This document shows positions 1 through 6,116 of a stretch of DNA of 9,994 nucleotides, piece by piece. This DNA is from Planctomycetota bacterium (GTDB lineage Bacteria > Planctomycetota > Phycisphaerae > WQYP01). Location: assembly GCA_021828925.1 (NCBI GenBank), contig JAJZCT010000072.1, positions 1 through 9,994 of the forward strand. The letters run 5' to 3'. The first letter of the stretch is position 1; every line of letters starts with the position of its first letter. The notes beneath the pieces are model-generated. The model saw only the letters and a list, made by a program, of their open reading frames with translations, searched no databases and was not told where the DNA came from. Position numbers and translations under genes: made by a program.

Positions 1-1186
1 CCATCGTTGAGTTCGGTGTTGGCAGAGCGGTTAATGGGGCAATCGCCTGGCGCGGATTAACAGCCAAGATGTGCATATCGGTCACGGGAAACAACTTATA
101 GGCAGGCGAGATCATGTGGATCCGCGGCGTACTGTGGAATTTTGATGCAAGTGCGGCTGTAAAAGATTGGGCATCTCGCGCCGGAAGGCGCGCGGTACCA
201 ACGCCCGCGACCTCAACGGTATAGACCCCGCCATTTTTTTCCGTGGTAAAGCCGTTGGCTAAACCGAAAGAGATGGCCGTGGCACGGGGCAGGTGCAAAT
301 GGTCACCTGGGAAGAACCGGCCGGCCACCCGAGGATCGGGCCAGCCATGAAACGCAATCTCCGGCAGCACATAACGCGTCCAATGAGTGTGAAGTTTCAC
401 CACGGCAATCCATCGCGAACCATCGTGCTCATCGCATTCAACATTAAGTTGTCGGGCATGCGGGCCGCCCTTCGCCCAGAAAACGGTATAGCGATCTTGT
501 GCCCGCACCGCAATGGCGGGGCTTCGGAAACTGCACCAGCCGTTAAGATGGAAGCGAAATTTATAGCCGTATACCTCACCGGGCGGAAGCTGCGACGTGG
601 TCTTGAGCATGACTACCTTGGATGGGGCCTTGGGACTAGAGCTTGCCTCCATCCAGAGCCGGGCGTGCTGTGGCAAAGCAAGGGGGTGACTGTGTATGAT
701 CTGTTTCATGCGAGACAGCATCTGAGACTCTGTGACCCAGCGTGAACCTAAACGGAATTCCATATTGGTAAACGCGGGTGCCCCAAGCGACACAAGCAAT
801 CCGGAGGACCGGGCGTAGCTCTTGACGGCAGCGACTGCATCTGCCGGTATCATCGCGGGATTCACCAGAATAAGCACGGGCAAATGGTGGGCGCGGAGGA
901 TAGCAGAGTTGGTCAATTGGTGAACGGACAAGACGACGGGTGCCATACCAGCGGCCTGTAGACGCGAAGCCAGGCCGGAAGTGATACTGTTTGGCCAGCC
1001 GGGCGCACGAGCCTGATAAATGCCGACGTGTTCGCGGCTGACACCAGGGTGATGATTAGACATTAACGCCGCATCGTTCGGTGCTGCTGCACATACCGGC
1101 GATAGTGCCGGCGGCCCAAGGGTCAGGAAAGTCAGCATCATCAGTCCGGCCAGCCAATGGGCAATCATGCGACTGCGCCCGTCCAT
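1..1186 (-). CDS. Exported protein, alpha/beta plus beta-sandwich domains, family not recognised (C-terminus cut by window edge)
   Basis: An open frame runs from about 1186 to the left edge without a stop, giving 395 visible residues with the end missing. Residues 1-35 look like a signal peptide: charged start MDGRSR, hydrophobic core around 11-30, and a c-region ending CAAA. Residues 52-140 read as an alternating alpha/beta fold; the stretch LPVLILVNP, then AVKSYARSSG and VSLGAPAF, resembles the class-I-amidotransferase-like domains of planctomycete glycosidase-type proteins. Residues 200-330 are rich in W, Y and F with alternating hydrophobics, like a galactose-binding or carbohydrate-binding beta-sandwich. 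A role at the cell surface or in glycan handling is inference; catalytic residues would lie in the missing part. Other in-frame ATGs are at 1168, 1294 and 1300. 1186 is preferred because it gives a positively charged n-region; 1294 has an AGGG 6 bases upstream but adds an unlikely 36-residue leader. Confidence 0.72.
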   Translation of the reverse strand, partial: MDGRSRMIAHWLAGLMMLTFLTLGPPALSPVCAAAPNDAALMSNHHPGVSREHVGIYQARAPGWPNSITSGLASRLQAAGMAPVVLSVHQLTNSAILRAHHLPVLILVNPAMIPADAVAAVKSYARSSGLLVSLGAPAFTNMEFRLGSRWVTESQMLSRMKQIIHSHPLALPQHARLWMEASSSPKAPSKVVMLKTTSQLPPGEVYGYKFRFHLNGWCSFRSPAIAVRAQDRYTVFWAKGGPHARQLNVECDEHDGSRWIAVVKLHTHWTRYVLPEIAFHGWPDPRVAGRFFPGDHLHLPRATAISFGLANGFTTEKNGGVYTVEVAGVGTARLPARDAQSFTAALASKFHSTPRIHMISPAYKLFPVTDMHILAVNPRQAIAPLTALPTPNSTM

Positions 1187-1508
1187 GCAACGCTTGGGGC
1201 GAGCGGCAATCGCAGTAAAATGAGGATGAACGCTAAACCACCAAGGCCCATGGGGCATTAATGAGTCGCGACGTGTCGTAGCAATTATGGCCATTGGCAT
1301 CCCTATAACCGTGTACGGTTTCTTCGTCGGATGTGAGCCGACCATATCGACAACATCATACAACAAGTGAAACGAACTTGTTTCTTCTGCTGCGGCAGCA
1401 AGATGCATCGTATCTTGTCCGCACCAACTCGGGAAAATGAAAAGGCGACGATTTGCTTTCCCGCCATGCCCGGCCCAGGGACAGCCTCGGCTACTGTCGG
1501 TGGAGCCG
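1187..1508. other. Intergenic stretch with one 14-bp inverted repeat
   Basis: No convincing gene lies here; open frames on both strands are short and overlap the terminator beside them. The one clear structure is AACCGT-GT-ACGGTT at 1307-1320, two perfect 6-base arms with a 2-base spacer, the size and shape of a dimeric repressor site. It lies about 120 bp upstream of the exported-protein start at 1186 and could be its operator. No convincing -35/-10 pair was found next to it, so the role is inference. Confidence 0.3.
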
Positions 1509-1544
1509 AAAAAAGGGCCGCCAAAGTTAAGGCCTTGGCGGCCC
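1509..1544 (-). terminator. Intrinsic terminator of the pseudopilin-like gene
   Basis: A perfect 10-bp inverted repeat has arms GGGCCGCCAA at 1515-1524 and TTGGCGGCCC at 1535-1544, with a 10-base loop. On the minus strand it is followed at once by six T (A run at 1509-1514). It begins 14 bases after the TAG stop of the gene at 1559. Stem, loop, T-tract and position are all textbook, so the exported-protein gene beyond it probably has its own promoter. Confidence 0.93.
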
Positions 1545-1558
1545 TGTTAACCACACCG

Positions 1559-2536
1559 CTATTGTTCAATGGTCGTGGACAAATTTGGATTATTGATATT
1601 CAAAAGCCGTAGTCCCTCTGTGCCATTGATCACCGGTTGTACGCCCGGCATTCCCGCGGGAGCCTGATTCATTGGAACGCTGCTGGCATGTCCGTCAAAG
1701 AATACCGCGTTGGCCCAGCCGCCATTATCATTAGCACTGGTCTGACCATGCCGATAACGCAGGCCGATAGCCCAATCCGCAATAGGATAGTCCGAGTTGG
1801 AGTTTTCCGCCGGGCCGATCCCTTGGGGCGATACCAACGCATTCATGGGACCATTTCGAATACTGGTCCACCCGGAAGCATTCTCGAACCAGAAGAAGCA
1901 TGGGGCGTAGGTGCCGCCATTGGAAAGTAGTTGCGTAGCATCTCCAATGGCCAGCTTCTGGCCAGGATTGGCGACGTTGGAAAGCGAGTAGGTGACGGTT
2001 TGAGGATGGTTTCCGCCAGAGTAGCCACCGCTAACATTAATGTACGCCATAAAAAAGTTGCAATTGGCGGCATACGTCGTGATGTCCCCAGGTCCCTGTA
2101 TCTTATTGGAAATTGTCTGGCTGTAGTTGACCGGCAACACAGCCGACGGGCAAATAAAGATCTTGGCGAATTTGGCGATATAGGTGGCCTCCTGCGGCTG
2201 GGTAATATTGGTGTTGGTCCAGCTGCCGAAAAAGGCCAGCACAAAATTTCTGGGATCTATACCCTGGTTGAAACTGAATAAAAGTGTATCCCAATCATTG
2301 GTGGTTACCGGATCCTTGGGCCAGACTCCATTGTCGTAGGCATACGGAATGGCACCCTCATAAGCGTCCGCATATTCATTGAGCATCTGCCCTTGCGAAC
2401 GCATATTCGCCAGGCACTGGATGCTTTTGGCATCCTGCTGTGCCTTGGCCAACGCCGGCAACAGCAAAGATATCAGCAATGCAATGATGGAAATCACCAC
2501 CAAGAGTTCGATGAGTGTAAAACCGTGACGTTTCAT
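1559..2536 (-). CDS. Type II secretion/type IV pilin-like protein (H-Xn-DG pseudopilin family)
   Basis: The 325-residue protein opens with a class III (prepilin) signal: MKRHG then FTLIELLVVISII, with cleavage by prepilin peptidase expected after G6 and the conserved E at position 5 of the mature chain. Residues 7-30 form the hydrophobic assembly helix. The rest is a large, N/G/S/W-rich globular domain typical of the prepilin-type proteins greatly expanded in Planctomycetes and Lentisphaerae. The family's C-terminal H-X9-DG signature appears in stretched form: H263 followed by DG at 281-282 with 17 residues between. The start is fixed by AGGAG at 2543-2547, 6 bases before ATG. Its product is probably membrane-anchored and exposed outside the inner membrane; the exact role of this family is unknown. 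A stem-loop precedes it and an intrinsic terminator follows it. Confidence 0.9.
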   Translation of the reverse strand: MKRHGFTLIELLVVISIIALLISLLLPALAKAQQDAKSIQCLANMRSQGQMLNEYADAYEGAIPYAYDNGVWPKDPVTTNDWDTLLFSFNQGIDPRNFVLAFFGSWTNTNITQPQEATYIAKFAKIFICPSAVLPVNYSQTISNKIQGPGDITTYAANCNFFMAYINVSGGYSGGNHPQTVTYSLSNVANPGQKLAIGDATQLLSNGGTYAPCFFWFENASGWTSIRNGPMNALVSPQGIGPAENSNSDYPIADWAIGLRYRHGQTSANDNGGWANAVFFDGHASSVPMNQAPAGMPGVQPVINGTEGLRLLNINNPNLSTTIEQ

Positions 2537-2571
2537 GGTTGTCTCCTAATTTAGAAACGTGAACAAAGGGC

Positions 2572-2599
2572 GGCCAATGCCCGTTTTGGGGCATTGGCC
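2572..2599 (-). terminator. Intercistronic stem-loop between PEP-CTERM and pseudopilin-like genes
   Basis: Perfect 11-bp arms, GGCCAATGCCC at 2572-2582 and GGGCATTGGCC at 2589-2599, enclose a 6-base loop. The hairpin starts 14 bases after the PEP-CTERM stop and ends 35 bases before the next ATG. On the minus strand it is followed by GCCCTTTGTTC, a poor T-tract, so it is more likely a leaky terminator, attenuator or 3'-end stabiliser than a full stop. It could set different expression of the two genes from one transcript. Confidence 0.65.
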
Positions 2600-2613
2600 A
2601 TCCCCATAAAACA

Positions 2614-3420
2614 TCAGACTATCCTGCGCCGTTTGAGTAACAGCAACCCCATGCCTCCGACACTCAATAATCCCAGAGTTATTGGTTCAGGAACCGGAGC
2701 GGAAATCAGTTGCAGTCCGTTGAAAGTTCCGTCCTGCCCATTACTTCCGATCGGAGTTAGCTCCGCCGGAGTATTAGTCCAAGTAATGGCCAGTGTGCCA
2801 TTCGAGCTTGCCATTGCATTAAAAACGACGTAGTTCGTATTTTCCTGGAAGATATTCTGCGTGCCGGAATTGTACTGCAGAGTATATGCCGCGCTGCCAC
2901 TGTCCGGGCCGCCGGTGCCGGTGGTTATGCTGAACGCCGCGCCGCGATGATGGCCGTCGTACCAACTGGCAAATTGGCCGGGTTGGCCGTAAAGGTAGAG
3001 CCGATAAGAACCATTGCTGGCCAAGCCGGTGAGCGTGACTGCCTCCGGAGTACTGTCCTGCAAAAATCCACTTAGCAACTCATTAGCCGGGACTGTCTGA
3101 AAGTTATAGTCCGGGCCGCTGGTCGCGTTACCAGCATAACTCACAGCAACTGTGGTCGCGTTGCCGGTTGAATCCAACAGATTGCTCCCCGTACCGCTGC
3201 CGCCGGCCAGCACATTCCATGTGGGACTTGCCACGCCGTCACCAGTATACGCCCCCTGTTGACCACTGAAGGAATCCGTGGTGTTTGCTGTCGCCACGCC
3301 CTCAAACTGAATGTTAACGGTGTTGGCACACGTTGTCGCGGCAAACCCCGCGAACGCTAACATCGCCGCGGCTGCCGCGGCGCTATAAGCGTGTAACTTC
3401 TTAAAATGTGTCGATATCAT
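2614..3420 (-). CDS. PEP-CTERM sorting domain surface/exported protein
   Basis: The 268-residue protein starts MISTHFKKLH, followed by an Ala-rich hydrophobic signal peptide with likely cleavage after TTCA near residue 33. The mature part is rich in G, S, T and N with few charges, suggesting an extracellular beta-rich domain. The C-terminus is a complete PEP-CTERM signal: VPEP at about 243-246, a hydrophobic helix, then KRRR close to the end. Such proteins are processed by an exosortase and exported to the envelope or matrix; the exosortase is not in this window. The frame is open back to a GTG at 3465, but the ATG at 3420 is chosen because GGGAG at 3428-3432 lies 7 bases upstream and the signal peptide then has normal length. 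It is divergent from the XylR-type regulator. The ligand or structural role of the mature domain is not recognisable. Confidence 0.88.
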   Translation of the reverse strand: MISTHFKKLHAYSAAAAAAMLAFAGFAATTCANTVNIQFEGVATANTTDSFSGQQGAYTGDGVASPTWNVLAGGSGTGSNLLDSTGNATTVAVSYAGNATSGPDYNFQTVPANELLSGFLQDSTPEAVTLTGLASNGSYRLYLYGQPGQFASWYDGHHRGAAFSITTGTGGPDSGSAAYTLQYNSGTQNIFQENTNYVVFNAMASSNGTLAITWTNTPAELTPIGSNGQDGTFNGLQLISAPVPEPITLGLLSVGGMGLLLLKRRRIV

Positions 3421-3507
3421 AATAGAACTCCCATGAATAAAGGATTTACTTTTTCTCTTCTCCACCTGACCAGAAAGTCAGTAAAAATGAAGTCGAGAAG
3501 ACCGGGT

Positions 3508-3539
3508 AAAAAGCCCGACTAACCGGTCAAGCCGTCGGG
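3508..3539 (-). terminator. Minus-strand terminator or attenuator upstream of the PEP-CTERM gene
   Basis: On the minus strand CCCGAC (3539-3534) and GTCGGG (3519-3514) form a 6-bp stem with a 14-base loop, followed by C and five T (A run at 3508-3512). It lies 88 bases before the PEP-CTERM start and 17 bases after the stop of a small open frame at 3556. It may end that small transcript, or act as an attenuator in the PEP-CTERM leader. No good promoter is visible between it and the PEP-CTERM start, which favours conditional read-through. Confidence 0.55.
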
Positions 3540-3555
3540 ACCACATATTCATTCA

Positions 3556-3663
3556 TTACCGCGACAAAGTCTCCTTTCCCGGTTGGAGCGAGACACACGC
3601 AACTTCACGTACCGCAGTCAAACCGAAAAGCCACAGACTCAATGCCAGTCCGCAACCGAGCAT
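3556..3663 (-). CDS. Possible 35-residue single-span membrane peptide
   Basis: The short frame starts MLGCGLALSLWLFGLT and ends QPGKETLSR. The first 20 residues could span a membrane; the rest is charged. The stop is TAA, followed directly by TGA, and a terminator hairpin begins 17 bases later, a layout normal for a real gene end. Against it, the ribosome site is weak (GGCGGG about 16 bases upstream), the frame is short, and no family is recognised. A TTG just before the ATG is an alternative start. It could be a leader peptide for the downstream PEP-CTERM gene or chance coding in a leader. Confidence 0.22.
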   Translation of the reverse strand: MLGCGLALSLWLFGLTAVREVACVSLQPGKETLSR

Positions 3664-3666
3664 CAA

Positions 3667-3867
3667 TTTTTTACATCCCGCCTTTTGGCCGCCTGCGAAT
3701 GAGGCCGAAAGTTATCAATCGCATCACAACCCTTTTTCGGTGTCATGCGCCACCAAGCTTCTACAGGCAACATACGAAATGTGGCTACCATTAAAGCTTG
3801 ATTTAAGTATAGACTGACCGCGGGAAAATAATAGGCCATTTTTTACAAAAAAACTTCTGTTTTTTAC
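3667..3867. promoter_or_regulatory. Candidate AraC/XylR-type operator: three TTTTTTAC direct repeats
   Basis: Identical 8-mers TTTTTTAC occur at 3839-3846 and 3860-3867, exactly 21 bp apart start to start, or two helical turns. A third copy is at 3667-3674, 172 bp from the first. Inverted relatives (GTAAAAA) are at 3481-3487 and 3506-3512. AraC-family dimers such as E. coli AraC bind direct half-sites 21 bp apart and loop to a distal site, so the pattern fits the regulator encoded at 3945. T-runs are simple sequence, so chance is a real alternative. Confidence 0.4.
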
Positions 3868-3871
3868 CATT

Positions 3872-3886
3872 TAAGCCCGTGGCTTA
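3872..3886. promoter_or_regulatory. 15-bp palindrome in the xylR-like promoter region
   Basis: TAAGCC-CGT-GGCTTA is a perfect 6+6 inverted repeat with a 3-base spacer. It lies 4 bp after the second TTTTTTAC repeat and ends 25 bp before the TATAAT box, around the expected -35 region. It is the right size for a dimeric regulator, or it may belong to the composite operator. The binding protein is unknown. Confidence 0.35.
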
Positions 3887-3911
3887 CTCGTCAGTGTAAA
3901 ATGGGTGTTAT

Positions 3912-3917
3912 TATAAT
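3912..3917 (+). promoter_or_regulatory. -10 box of the xylR-like gene
   Basis: A consensus TATAAT lies 27 bases before the ATG at 3945. No good TTGACA-like hexamer occurs 16-18 bp upstream (the sequence there is CGTCAG), which suggests an activator-dependent promoter. The surrounding TATTATAATA is itself palindromic, so a TATAAT also reads on the minus strand. The gene's ribosome site GGTGAGG follows at 3931-3937. Confidence 0.45.
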
Positions 3918-3944
3918 AGCGGCCCAAGCAGGTGAGGTTAACTT

Positions 3945-5171
3945 ATGCGAAAAGACAAGCGAGTGCTGTTTCTCGGTAATCTGATGATTGCCTACAATCG
4001 GGATGTTCTGCGCGGCGTGGCAAAATGCGCTGCCACGCGACCGGAGATTCGGGTTTTTTTCCCGGACAGCTTTGAATCGGCGGATATACCGCGGCTTCTT
4101 CAAGGTGATGTACACGGCGTGATTGCGGCCGGTTGTCCGCCGGCATGGCGATTGCCCGAGACCATTGCCAAACGCCGCTTGCCCGCGGTCGACGTTTCGG
4201 CAGAACTTAAGCCATCCAGTGTTCCACGCGTTGTAACCGATGATGCCATGGTCGGACGGATGGCGGCGGATTATTTTATTGATCGGGGATTTAAGCGACT
4301 GGTTTACTACGGCATGTCTCAACATTATTCCTCTGATGTGCGTCAGGAGGGGTTTTTTCAACAAGCCAGTAAGCACGGCATTACCGCCCAGTGTTTTCAA
4401 AAAGAAAATGCGGAGGCGGAAGACCGCGCTGGAATATTTCCCAGCACCGCGGCCCGATGGCTGAAGGACTTACCAAAGCCGGCCGCTATTTTCGCGGCGG
4501 ATGATCATCTTGGAGCGTATCTGGTAGAGGCCTGTCAGCATTTAAAAATCCGAATACCCGAAGATGTGGCCTTATTGGGTGTTGACAATGATGACCTCTA
4601 CGGGCAACTGCGCACGCCGCATTTATCCAGCATTCTGCAAAATACGCAGGAAATCGGGTTGCGGGCCATGGAGTTACTTTATCGCGTGATGCAGGGGCGG
4701 AAGGTCCGATCTTCCACGGTACTCATTGAGCCGGTGCGCGTCATTACACGATTATCGTCGGATATTTTTGGAGTGGAAGATGAAGTGGTACGTGAAGCTC
4801 TGGGACTGATTCAGCAGCGGCTGCGAAGCGGACTGTCTGTGAAGTGGTTAGCCGACCAATTGGCGATTTCCCGCCCCACCATGGATCGGCGTTTTTTGGC
4901 GGCGCTGAACCGGACTCCGACCATGGAAATACAACGCACTCAGATGGAAACCGCACGGCAACTTATTCTGGATTCCGACATGCCCATTTCTCAGGTTGCC
5001 GAAGCGTCCGGCTATTCATCGCCCCGCCAATTCAGCACATCCTTTCACAGATACTTTAAGCAGACGCCACGCGACATGCGAAAGACCCACCGCTATGCTG
5101 CGCCCCGCTCGCCGGACTCGCGAACGGGGCCACCTTTTATCCCCAATAAAAAGGGATACGCGACAAGGTAA
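3945..5171 (+). CDS. XylR-type transcriptional regulator (sugar-binding domain plus AraC DNA-binding domain)
   Basis: The 408-residue protein joins a LacI/PurR-like periplasmic-binding fold (about 5-270) to a C-terminal AraC helix-turn-helix pair (about 285-380). The family signature is clear in FAADDHLGAYLVEAC (183-197), IPEDVALLGVDNDDLYG (204-220) and the following PHLSSI. The first DNA helix region is VKWLADQLAISRPTMDRRF, and the second is ISQVAEASGYSSPRQFSTSF with the TP-x-x-x-R ending typical of AraC. The family senses a sugar (xylose in E. coli XylR) and activates catabolic or uptake genes; the ligand here is unknown because the family is widely expanded in Planctomycetes and Verrucomicrobia. 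GGTGAGG at 3931-3937 fixes the start. Residues 381-408 run beyond the normal family end and their codons contain a terminator hairpin, so this tail may be a late extension by stop loss. The gene is divergent from the PEP-CTERM gene, a likely target. Confidence 0.92.
   Translation: MRKDKRVLFLGNLMIAYNRDVLRGVAKCAATRPEIRVFFPDSFESADIPRLLQGDVHGVIAAGCPPAWRLPETIAKRRLPAVDVSAELKPSSVPRVVTDDAMVGRMAADYFIDRGFKRLVYYGMSQHYSSDVRQEGFFQQASKHGITAQCFQKENAEAEDRAGIFPSTAARWLKDLPKPAAIFAADDHLGAYLVEACQHLKIRIPEDVALLGVDNDDLYGQLRTPHLSSILQNTQEIGLRAMELLYRVMQGRKVRSSTVLIEPVRVITRLSSDIFGVEDEVVREALGLIQQRLRSGLSVKWLADQLAISRPTMDRRFLAALNRTPTMEIQRTQMETARQLILDSDMPISQVAEASGYSSPRQFSTSFHRYFKQTPRDMRKTHRYAAPRSPDSRTGPPFIPNKKGYATR
5102..5140 (+). 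terminator. Intrinsic terminator inside the last codons of the xylR-like gene
   Basis: GCCCCGCTCGC at 5102-5112 pairs with GCGAACGGGGC at 5120-5130, 10 of 11 positions, with a 7-base loop. TTTT follows at 5135-5138. The hairpin overlaps codons 386-399 of the regulator, 30 bases before its stop. The T-tract is modest but the stem is very GC-rich. It would also protect against read-through into the convergent kdpE side. Confidence 0.6.
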
Positions 5172-5219
5172 CGGGACATCCACCGTTGTTGATATGGCAC
5201 CAGAACCCGAGGCTGCGGT

Positions 5220-5291
5220 GGTGGGAATTGTTACTTGAAATTCGGCACTGCCGCGTCCGGGCAGCCATTTGAAGGAAGCTCCAGATAAGCC
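5220..5291 (-). pseudogene. Relic of a histidine-kinase C-terminus downstream of kdpE
   Basis: After an in-frame stop at 5292-5294 the minus strand reads a short peptide ending LPGRGSAEFQVTIPT, the form of a sensor-kinase ATPase domain end. The nine residues AEFQVTIPT are identical to the end of KdpD (6129-6155). Over those 27 bases 23 match, and all four differences are synonymous third-position changes. That pattern points to old homologous coding sequence rather than chance. No start, H-box or ATP-binding boxes remain in this 211-bp gap. It could be the remains of a duplicated kdpD 3' end or of a different kinase; it is too short to decide. Confidence 0.4.
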
Positions 5292-5382
5292 TCAACACAC
5301 ATTGCTTTTACCGCGCATTCTCGCCGTCTGAGGCAGCGGATTCTGCTGGAATATCCGTTAAAGGAATTGGTTGGCTTAATTG

Positions 5383-6084
5383 CTAATCCGATGGGGTATA
5401 AAGACGATATCCGACACCGGTTTCTGTGTGAATATACCTGGGCTGAGACTGGTCGGGCTCGAGTTTCTTGCGTAACTGATTCATGTATACTCTTACATAA
5501 TGTGTTTCAAAACCGTAGCCTGCTCCCCATGTTTCCTTCAGAAGTTGCTTATGCGTCATGACCTTCCCCGCATTCCGTAGAAGTACCTGGAGCAGGCGAT
5601 ATTCGTGGGGAGTCAGATGTACGACCTTCCCAGTCACGGTCACTTCTCGTGAATCCAGATTCATGCTGATATCCCCGACCGAAAGAACGCCACGATCAGG
5701 CTGGCGGGTATTTGCGGACCGGCGCAAAGCGACGCGCAGGCGTGCCAAAAGTTCTCCCACGCCGAAGGGTTTGGTGAGATAATCGTCTGCTCCAGCGTCC
5801 AGCGCGTTAATTTTTCCACGCTCCTGTCCACGGGCCGAAACAATAATGATCGGCAATTGCGCCAGTTGCCGCAGATCCTTGATCAGTTCCACACCATCGC
5901 GGTCCGGCAAGCCCAGATCGAGAATAATTGCATCGGGTAAATCGTGACCAAATAGACGCAGGCCCTCCGCCGCAGTGGTCGCTTCTCGAACACCATACCC
6001 CTGGCCTTCCAGAGAAATACGCATGAACCGCCGAATTGGCGGCTCGTCTTCAATTATCAGAATCAATGCGCCCGATGCTGCCAT
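5383..6084 (-). CDS. kdpE: KdpE-type response regulator (OmpR family)
   Basis: From the ATG at 6084 the product is 233 residues, normal for KdpE. The receiver domain (about 6-120) keeps the acidic pocket E12-D13, the phosphoacceptor D56 in ILDLGLPDRDG, S83 and K105 in LTKPFG. The OmpR winged helix (about 135-230) includes LTPHEYRLL, THKQLLKETWG, VYMNQLRKKLE and TGVGYRL. KdpE is phosphorylated by KdpD and activates kdpFABC under low potassium or osmotic stress. The gene follows kdpD directly. The frame extends to a TTG at 6120 that overlaps the kdpD stop, and a GTG at 6096 has GAGG 4 bases upstream, so the start is uncertain by up to 12 codons; 6084 fits the usual distance to the first beta strand. 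Coupled translation with kdpD is likely. Confidence 0.92.
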   Translation of the reverse strand: MAASGALILIIEDEPPIRRFMRISLEGQGYGVREATTAAEGLRLFGHDLPDAIILDLGLPDRDGVELIKDLRQLAQLPIIIVSARGQERGKINALDAGADDYLTKPFGVGELLARLRVALRRSANTRQPDRGVLSVGDISMNLDSREVTVTGKVVHLTPHEYRLLQVLLRNAGKVMTHKQLLKETWGAGYGFETHYVRVYMNQLRKKLEPDQSQPRYIHTETGVGYRLYTPSD

Positions 6085-6116
6085 AAACGCTATCACACCG
6101 CCTCGGGGATGATTCG

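Noticed and set aside
293..745. 150-codon plus-strand open frame
   Set aside because: It is antisense to the exported protein at 1-1186, whose minus-strand frame has a signal peptide and a sensible domain pattern; the plus frame shows no recognisable features and no ribosome site.
1303..1569. 88-codon minus-strand frame with a signal-peptide-like start
   Set aside because: It begins with TTG inside the pseudopilin gene, and its first codons are the terminator hairpin at 1509-1544, which accounts for the Ala-rich look. No ribosome site.
1931..2281. 116-codon plus-strand frame
   Set aside because: Antisense shadow of the pseudopilin-like gene, which has a clear prepilin signal and ribosome site.
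3541..3720. Possible c-di-GMP (GEMM-like) riboswitch in the divergent region
   Set aside because: Short GC-rich stems and a GAAAAGCC-like string were noticed, but the conserved GEMM core and paired helices could not be matched on either strand.
3891..4400. 169-codon minus-strand frame over the xylR-like gene
   Set aside because: Antisense to the well-supported XylR/AraC regulator and lacking any family motif.
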